Positions 59,110-64,000 of a stretch of DNA of 64,000 bases are shown here, piece by piece. Location: assembly GCA_965224065.1 (NCBI GenBank), contig CBDCYF010000005.1:2790001-2854000 (forward strand), in the 5' to 3' direction. Position 1 is the first letter of the stretch. Every line of letters begins with the position of its first letter. The position numbers and the translations under genes are program-made. The stretch comes from JAOTZA01 sp965224065 (lineage in GTDB: Bacteria; Acidobacteriota; Thermoanaerobaculia; Multivoradales; JAHEKO01). The notes beneath the pieces were generated by a model. That model did no database searches and had not been told where the DNA came from. It saw only the letters and a program-made list of their open reading frames with translations.

Positions 59110-60726
59110 CTAGGCTGCTCTTTCGCCGAGAAACGCGTCGCAGGGCTGCCTTGAGGGTCCGTCCCTTGGGATCTCGCTGCAGATCGTCCGTGCCCGCTCG
59201 CGTATGCGATCCAATACGGCCTCGTGCTCGGCCTGGCCGCTGTCCCAAGTCGTCAAGGCTTGATCGAGGCGTCGAAGCCTTTGTTTTGTGCGGCCGTAGA
59301 TAGCCGTCTTGAGGCCTTCCAGCTCGTCGAGGACCGAGTCCACCGCCATCTCGACTCCGGCGAAGTCGTTCGGTTTGAGGTCGACGATCGACTCGACGTA
59401 GCCGACCCCGAACTCAAATCTGGACGCGGGTCCCTGGGCCGCTTGATAGGCGCGCCGCATCCACTCGATCGCGTCCTCGGGCCGCTTCTCCTCGCGGGCG
59501 ACGTAGCCCAGCATCTCGAAGTACTTTTCTTGAGCCGGTGCTCGCTCGAGCTCCGCGTGGAGAAGCTCGGTTGCTTCTTTGTGGAGACCCGCTGACAGTA
59601 GAAGGAAGGCGGCACCATAGACCGAGGACTGACGCTCGTACCGATCCGAGGTGACTTCGTCGGCCCAGGCCGCCATCTCCCGAACCTCTTGCAGAAGCTC
59701 GGGCGCGAGCGATCCGTCCGGATCGTTGATCTGGGCCAGTGTGACCTTGCCGTGAACCGCGTAGACACGGTCTGTTTTCGACGTCGACTCGCTTTTGGCG
59801 ATACGATTCAGTGCCGCCAGAAAGGCCGTCGTCAGGTCGTCACGCTCCTGTGTCCCCGTATCGCTGACCGCCGCGGCGAGCTGCGCCGGGTATACGGTCA
59901 GAAACTGGACGTTCTCGCGAAGGAACGTTTCGTCCTCGAGCCGGCTTATCAACTCGGCAAGCGCCGCGTCCCTTGCCGTGGGGCGCAGAGCGTCGGGCCC
60001 GGCAAACGCGGCCACTCGCAGATAGTCCACAAACAACCGGCCCTTTTCAGCCGCAAGGTGTGCCGGGCATCGGTCATAGAGCGTCTTGAGCGTGGCCACC
60101 GGGTCGCGATCGGCCAGCACCTTCTGGTTGTCCAGCAGCCAGGAGTAATAGGCGAGCCACCGGAAGTCTCGATCGGAGACTTCTTCCCCATCGAGGGCCG
60201 TCTGCAAGACCTCGCCCACCGGCCGCAGTTTGCTCAGGGCGAGGCCCAGAACACCCGCGTATTGCTGAAGATTCATACCGCCCGGAATCCGGGTCAGCTC
60301 GACGCCTTCGCTGTCGAAGACGATCATGGTGGGATATCCGGTGATCTGGAACCGCTCTCCCTGCCGCTGGGCGTCCTCGTGATCGCCATCGAGATAGACG
60401 GGGACAAAAAGTCGCGACTGCTCGATGAACTCTCGCTCACGAAAGACCGTCGACTTGAGCTGTTGACACGGCGGGCACCACTCGGCCCCCCAGTAGAGAA
60501 AGATCGGTTTCCCGCTCTCCTTGGCGGTGGCAAACGCGCCGTCGACGTCGCCCGGATACCAGGGGATACCGGCAGGACCGGCCTGTGCCACCGGGTCGGC
60601 GGTGGGGACGGGCACGGTCGAGGGCCCCGAGGAGCCCTGGTCGCGCCCGCACGCGAGCATCAGCGCAGCAAGTGCCCATACGGTGGCGACACCGGCGCGC
60701 GACGGTTGTCTCGACTTCGGGCTCAA
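59110..60726 (-). CDS. Thioredoxin-fold lipoprotein with TPR-like C-terminus
   Basis: 538 aa from TTG 60726. A lipoprotein signal ends LMLACG. Residues 60-170 form a thioredoxin-like domain with the redox motif GAEWCPPC and cis-Pro GYPTMIVF, like DsbD-gamma/SoxW-type thiol proteins. The remaining about 350 residues are helical, TPR-like (AGLHKEATELLHAELERAP, EDAIEWMRRAYQAA). It would act on protein disulfides in the periplasm. The start is tentative because no clear ribosome binding site is seen. Confidence 0.8.
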   Translation of the reverse strand: MSPKSRQPSRAGVATVWALAALMLACGRDQGSSGPSTVPVPTADPVAQAGPAGIPWYPGDVDGAFATAKESGKPIFLYWGAEWCPPCQQLKSTVFREREFIEQSRLFVPVYLDGDHEDAQRQGERFQITGYPTMIVFDSEGVELTRIPGGMNLQQYAGVLGLALSKLRPVGEVLQTALDGEEVSDRDFRWLAYYSWLLDNQKVLADRDPVATLKTLYDRCPAHLAAEKGRLFVDYLRVAAFAGPDALRPTARDAALAELISRLEDETFLRENVQFLTVYPAQLAAAVSDTGTQERDDLTTAFLAALNRIAKSESTSKTDRVYAVHGKVTLAQINDPDGSLAPELLQEVREMAAWADEVTSDRYERQSSVYGAAFLLLSAGLHKEATELLHAELERAPAQEKYFEMLGYVAREEKRPEDAIEWMRRAYQAAQGPASRFEFGVGYVESIVDLKPNDFAGVEMAVDSVLDELEGLKTAIYGRTKQRLRRLDQALTTWDSGQAEHEAVLDRIRERARTICSEIPRDGPSRQPCDAFLGERAA

Positions 60727-61042
60727 GGGGCTTTCGTTGCGTATTTTCAGGCGTGAGCGATGAGTTTCGCTCGCCGACTGTCCTATCTAGACGCGCACGC
60801 CTTCCTATTCCCCCATTCTGCTGCGCGGCGAGTGTCCTTGTGAGATGCCGGTTGAGCCACCGGCAATCGTTCTTCGTGCTGGTGAGGAAACGCCTTTTCG
60901 CTCGGAGCGGAGTCGGCGATGGGGGATTCTGAAGCCTCCTACGTCTATGTAGATCGGAGGAAAAATGTGAGACGGACAAGGCGGAACGAGGGCCCAGTGC
61001 CTGCTCGCCTGCTGTTTCGGATGGTAACGTTTCGTAGATTTG
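60727..61042. other. Divergent intergenic region
   Basis: About 315 bases between the thioredoxin-like lipoprotein and the ECF sigma gene. No gene or repeat was seen; it should hold promoters for both directions, including the sigma factor's own. Confidence 0.45.
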
Positions 61043-61630
61043 ATGTCGGACTTGGAGCACTATCGAACGGTTCTCCGCCGGTTTGTCGCTCGCCGGCTGC
61101 GATCTCCGCAGGAAGCCGACGACGTGGTGCAGGAGGTTTTTCTCCGAGCGTACCGAACCAAAAGCCGGGGAGCGCTTCGGTTCCCGCGCGCGTTTCTGTT
61201 CACGACGGCAAGGAACCTGGTGATCGATCTCCGTCGGAGAGAGTACGTTCGCGGAGAGGAGTCACGAGGCGCCGCGTCCGAGGACCAGATCGAAGATCGG
61301 GTCGCAGGGCCGGAAGAACAGACTCTCGTTGCTCAGCGCATGGAGCTTCTCCGGCGAGCCATTCTCTCGCTGCCGCCGCGTTGCAGGCAGGCCTTTGTGT
61401 TGCGAAAGTTCCGCCATCTCAGCTACCGAAGCATTGCCGAACAGATGGCAATATCGGAAAAAACCGTGGAGAAGCACTTGGCCAAGGCCATGGTGCTGTG
61501 CCGCCGGTTTGTGCTAGGCGCCGAACGGGTGCGGTCCGAGGGTGTCGTGGATCTCGCGCAATACCGGCGAACGCGCGACGGTGGGGAGCCCTCGTCGAGA
61601 GGCGAAGCTTCCGGAACGATAGACGCCTGA
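61043..61630 (+). CDS. ECF sigma factor, FecI-like
   Basis: 195 aa from ATG 61043. Region 2: SPQEADDVVQEVFLRAYR and FLFTTARNLVIDLRRRE. Region 4: LPPRCRQAFVLRKFRHLSY and AEQMAISEKTVEKHLAKAM. This is the FecI/iron-starvation group. Next come FecR and a TonB receptor with an STN domain, so it is the sigma factor of a cell-surface signalling cassette. A 30-residue Arg-rich tail is unusual for the group. Confidence 0.92.
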   Translation: MSDLEHYRTVLRRFVARRLRSPQEADDVVQEVFLRAYRTKSRGALRFPRAFLFTTARNLVIDLRRREYVRGEESRGAASEDQIEDRVAGPEEQTLVAQRMELLRRAILSLPPRCRQAFVLRKFRHLSYRSIAEQMAISEKTVEKHLAKAMVLCRRFVLGAERVRSEGVVDLAQYRRTRDGGEPSSRGEASGTIDA

Positions 61631-61643
61631 GACGTGTGACGTG

Positions 61644-62732
61644 ATGCCAGCCGTTGACCGGGAGAGAGCATTTGAGGAGGCCGCGAGTTGGCTGATCGCG
61701 CTGGATCGTGCTCTCGACGACCAGGTGGCCGGGCGAGACACTCGTGCGGAGTTCCAGGAATGGCTGGCGGCGGATCCTGCTCATCGCGAAGCTTTCGAAT
61801 CGCTGGAGCGTCTCTGGCTCGATGCCGATGAAGTGAGCGCGCAGCTCTATCGCGATCCGCTGATGGCGCGGGCTATATATTCCGGCATCGACGAGTCCAT
61901 GGAGAAAAAGAGCTCCAGGGGTCGCGGGCTGGTCGCCGCGGCAATGGTCCTGATGTTTCTTTTGCTCGGGGCGGGGCTCCTGCGCCGGCCCCCATCTCCT
62001 CTGGGAGATCGCTTTGAGACGTTAACCAGCGAGCAGCGCGAGATTGCGCTGGTCGACGGTAGCCGTGCCCTGCTCAGCGCCGAGACCGTGCTTCATGTGC
62101 GGATCGACGAACAGAGGCGCGAAGTGGAGCTACGGCGGGGAGAGGTTCTGTTTACGGTGGTGAGCGACGGCCGGCCGTTTGTCGTCCAGACCTCGGCCGG
62201 AACCCTCGAAGCCTTGGGAACTGAATTCGGTGTCAGCTCGCGAGGATCAGAGGTCGAAGTGATCGTGCTCGAGGGGCGGGTCCGGGCGACTCCCATAGAC
62301 AGCGGGAGTCTCGACAGCTCGCGGAAGTCGGTCGAGCTGGCGGCCGCGGGCGCCATGCGACTCGACGTTGGGCTCGCCAGCGCCCGCTCCGTCGCCGAGG
62401 CGGAAATGGAGCGAGCGGTGTCCTGGCGGCGGGGTGTCCTCGAGTTCGATGACGTGCCTCTGTCCGAGGTCGTTCGCGATCTGGACCCATACGTGGCCGG
62501 CTATTTGGTTCTCAGCAGTAGGGACCTCGCCACGATGCGTGTTGGCGGGCTGCTGCGCATCGGTCCAGGATACGACCCCGTCGAGAGTCTCGAAAAGGCG
62601 CTGCCGGTCGCTTCGCTTCGAATTGGCGATTTTCTTACCGTGCTTCGCCATCGGTCGGACGCGGTTGCCGAGCAAACCACCCGAGATCTCGAATCGCAAG
62701 CTTCCGTGGTGGCGTCCCCGACGGGGGAATGA
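61644..62732 (+). CDS. FecR-family anti-sigma/sensor protein
   Basis: 362 aa from ATG 61644, 13 nt after the sigma gene. A DUF4880 N-terminal helical domain (ASWLIALDRALDD, EFQEWLAADPAHREAFESLERLW) is cytoplasmic; one transmembrane helix near 95-115; then the FecR domain (LVDGSRALLSAETVL, VELRRGEVLF, LEALGTEFGV). The C-terminal part (LEFDDVPLSEVVRDLDPYV) resembles an STN-type fold that meets the receptor. It transmits the receptor signal to the sigma factor. Confidence 0.92.
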   Translation: MPAVDRERAFEEAASWLIALDRALDDQVAGRDTRAEFQEWLAADPAHREAFESLERLWLDADEVSAQLYRDPLMARAIYSGIDESMEKKSSRGRGLVAAAMVLMFLLLGAGLLRRPPSPLGDRFETLTSEQREIALVDGSRALLSAETVLHVRIDEQRREVELRRGEVLFTVVSDGRPFVVQTSAGTLEALGTEFGVSSRGSEVEVIVLEGRVRATPIDSGSLDSSRKSVELAAAGAMRLDVGLASARSVAEAEMERAVSWRRGVLEFDDVPLSEVVRDLDPYVAGYLVLSSRDLATMRVGGLLRIGPGYDPVESLEKALPVASLRIGDFLTVLRHRSDAVAEQTTRDLESQASVVASPTGE

Positions 62733-62879
62733 TCACTTCGAAGGCACCGTCGCATCGCCGGTCGGAGCGGGTAGTCCGGCAAGCTTCTTTCGTTCGGATG
62801 GGGGAAAGCTGCGCTTGGTTCGTCTTAACGAGTAATCGAGGGGCAGGTCTCGCCTGAGATTCGAACAAAAGGAGCCGGT

Positions 62880-64000
62880 ATGAAAAGTCGTAGCCGTTTC
62901 GTTTGCACGATCGCTCTCTTTCTGGCTTTGGTCGCAGAGGTGTCGGTCGCGGCGACCCAAAAAATCAGTTTCGAGATTCCTCCTCAAGAGCTCGGTGGGG
63001 GGCTACGCGAGTTCGCGCGTCAGGCCGATCTACAGGTCCTGTACGAGCAAAACAACGTCGCGGGGCTCGAAACCCCCGGGGTCCGAGGAGCATTCGAGCC
63101 ACCCGAGGCGCTCGACCGCCTTCTCGAAGGAACCAACCTTTTGTACGAGTTTTCCGGCTCGGAGACCGTGAGCATTCGTACCGAAGACGATCAGGAAGAC
63201 AAAAAGGGCGGCAGTGCTGCTACGACTCGCACCCACGCGGAGGCCGACCTGCCTTCTCCGCCCGCGAGCGTGGGCGCTCCGGTTGCAAACGGACCGCAAT
63301 CGGAACGGCAGCCTACCGAGGCCCAGGATGAGAGCGGCGCGGACGAAGGGGAAGCCGACGACACGGATCAAGACGAGTCCTCGGAGACGTTCGTCGATGC
63401 GATTCTCGTTACAGCGTCAAAGCAAGGCGAGGTTGACGCCCAAGACCTCGCCAACAGCATCACCGCTTTCAACAACGAAAAGCTTGAGCGGCTGGACGCG
63501 CTCGACTTCGAGGATTTCATCGTGCAGGTGCCCGGCACCAATTTCATCGATAACGGCGGCCCCGGCCGGGGGCAGGAAGTGGCTTCCATACGTGGCATCT
63601 CACGGGTGGCCGACAATACGGTGTCCGTGGTCGCGCAATATCTGGATGGCGCGCCGCGATTCGGCGGCAGCTACCGGCTGTTCGACATCGGCGAGGTCGC
63701 GGTGCTGCGCGGTCCGCAGGGGACACTATGGGGCTCTCAAGCCGTGGGGGGGCTGATCTCCTACCGGTCCAACCGCCCCGACCCGACAGCGCGCAGTTGG
63801 TCGTTTACGACCGATCTCTACGCAACGGGCGAGAGTTCCGGCGCAAGCCATCGACTTGTCGCGCATGCGAACCTGCCGATCGTCGAGGACAAGTTCGCCG
63901 TGCGGGTCGCGGGCCATCAGATCAGTGAGGAGGGCTACATCGACAACATTGCGACCGGTGCAGAGGACATCAACAAGGTCGACGAAACCGCTTGGCGATT
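62880..64000 (+). CDS. TonB-dependent receptor with STN domain (3' end outside window)
   Basis: 373 codons to the window edge. AGGAG lies 5 nt before ATG 62880. A Sec signal (TIALFLALVAEVSVAA) is followed by an STN secretin/TonB N-terminal domain (ISFEIPPQELGGGLREFA), an acidic low-complexity linker, a TonB-box-like ETFVDAILVTA, and the plug domain (SIRGISRVADNT, LRGPQGTLWGS). The barrel begins near residue 290. It senses and imports an unknown ligand and signals through FecR. Subtypes with this plug often take siderophores or glycans. Confidence 0.92.
   Translation, partial: MKSRSRFVCTIALFLALVAEVSVAATQKISFEIPPQELGGGLREFARQADLQVLYEQNNVAGLETPGVRGAFEPPEALDRLLEGTNLLYEFSGSETVSIRTEDDQEDKKGGSAATTRTHAEADLPSPPASVGAPVANGPQSERQPTEAQDESGADEGEADDTDQDESSETFVDAILVTASKQGEVDAQDLANSITAFNNEKLERLDALDFEDFIVQVPGTNFIDNGGPGRGQEVASIRGISRVADNTVSVVAQYLDGAPRFGGSYRLFDIGEVAVLRGPQGTLWGSQAVGGLISYRSNRPDPTARSWSFTTDLYATGESSGASHRLVAHANLPIVEDKFAVRVAGHQISEEGYIDNIATGAEDINKVDETAWR

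Overview
The window is GC-rich bacterial chromosome. Gene families seen here include an extended Hfq-like protein next to a RicT/PSP1 protein, winged-helix/TM/TPR regulators, a Pkn-type Ser/Thr kinase, multiheme cytochromes and an MbnH-type di-heme enzyme. Together they suggest an Acidobacteriota-type organism, perhaps Thermoanaerobaculia or a relative. That placement is inference; no 16S rRNA or ribosomal protein genes are present.

Layout. (1) 1-7374: a tightly packed plus-strand operon encoding a predicted regulated electron-transfer chain. It has a cytochrome c fragment, a double cyclic-nucleotide-binding protein fused to four [4Fe-4S] sites, a five-helix membrane protein with two H-x13-H haem-b patterns, a ten-haem cytochrome c, an FHA protein, and a flavoprotein fused to two FHA domains and a [2Fe-2S]-like domain. 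A convergent Ser/Thr kinase with a TonB-like C-terminus (7426-9429) faces it. (2) 10-27 kb: ordinary small metabolic, repair and RNA genes (YqjF, TfoX-like, GNAT, MOSC, YbaK, DinB, msrA, a methyltransferase, Bax inhibitor-like, ICMT-like, trmH, an MbnH-like enzyme, purD, ricT, an Hfq-like gene, pdxA, serS), ending in tRNA-Ser(UGA).

(3) 27057-39879: a probable genomic island. The last 29 nt of tRNA-Ser recur, 28/29 identical and in the same orientation, at 39851-39879. Between them lie a CadC-like TPR regulator, several secreted orphan proteins, an MNT nucleotidyltransferase with a HEPN partner cut to 24 codons, a DUF433/DUF5615 toxin-antitoxin pair, a secreted two-gene unit with 75-bp repeats, a LuxR regulator whose 3' end is tandemly duplicated (371 bp), and an IS91-type transposase remnant. 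No integrase is visible.

(4) 40-64 kb: a lipoprotein, an anchored metallo-beta-lactamase-fold hydrolase, a LytS/LytTR two-component pair, and MerR and VOC genes. Next is a divergent amino-acid/peptide cluster: aminotransferase, NhaC-type antiporter and S9 peptidase on one side, and a YheO/DauR-type regulator, EutB-like dehydratase and EutC-like cyclodeaminase on the other, with a palindromic AT-rich promoter region between. Then come a Cys-rich lipoprotein, a small aegerolysin-like protein paired with a metallophosphoesterase, a PQQ-type beta-propeller membrane protein, an EamA transporter and a thioredoxin-like lipoprotein. The window ends with an ECF sigma / FecR / STN-TonB receptor system whose receptor runs off the edge.

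The most interesting parts are the FHA- and cyclic-nucleotide-equipped redox operon facing a kinase, and the tRNA-Ser island with its decaying modules.
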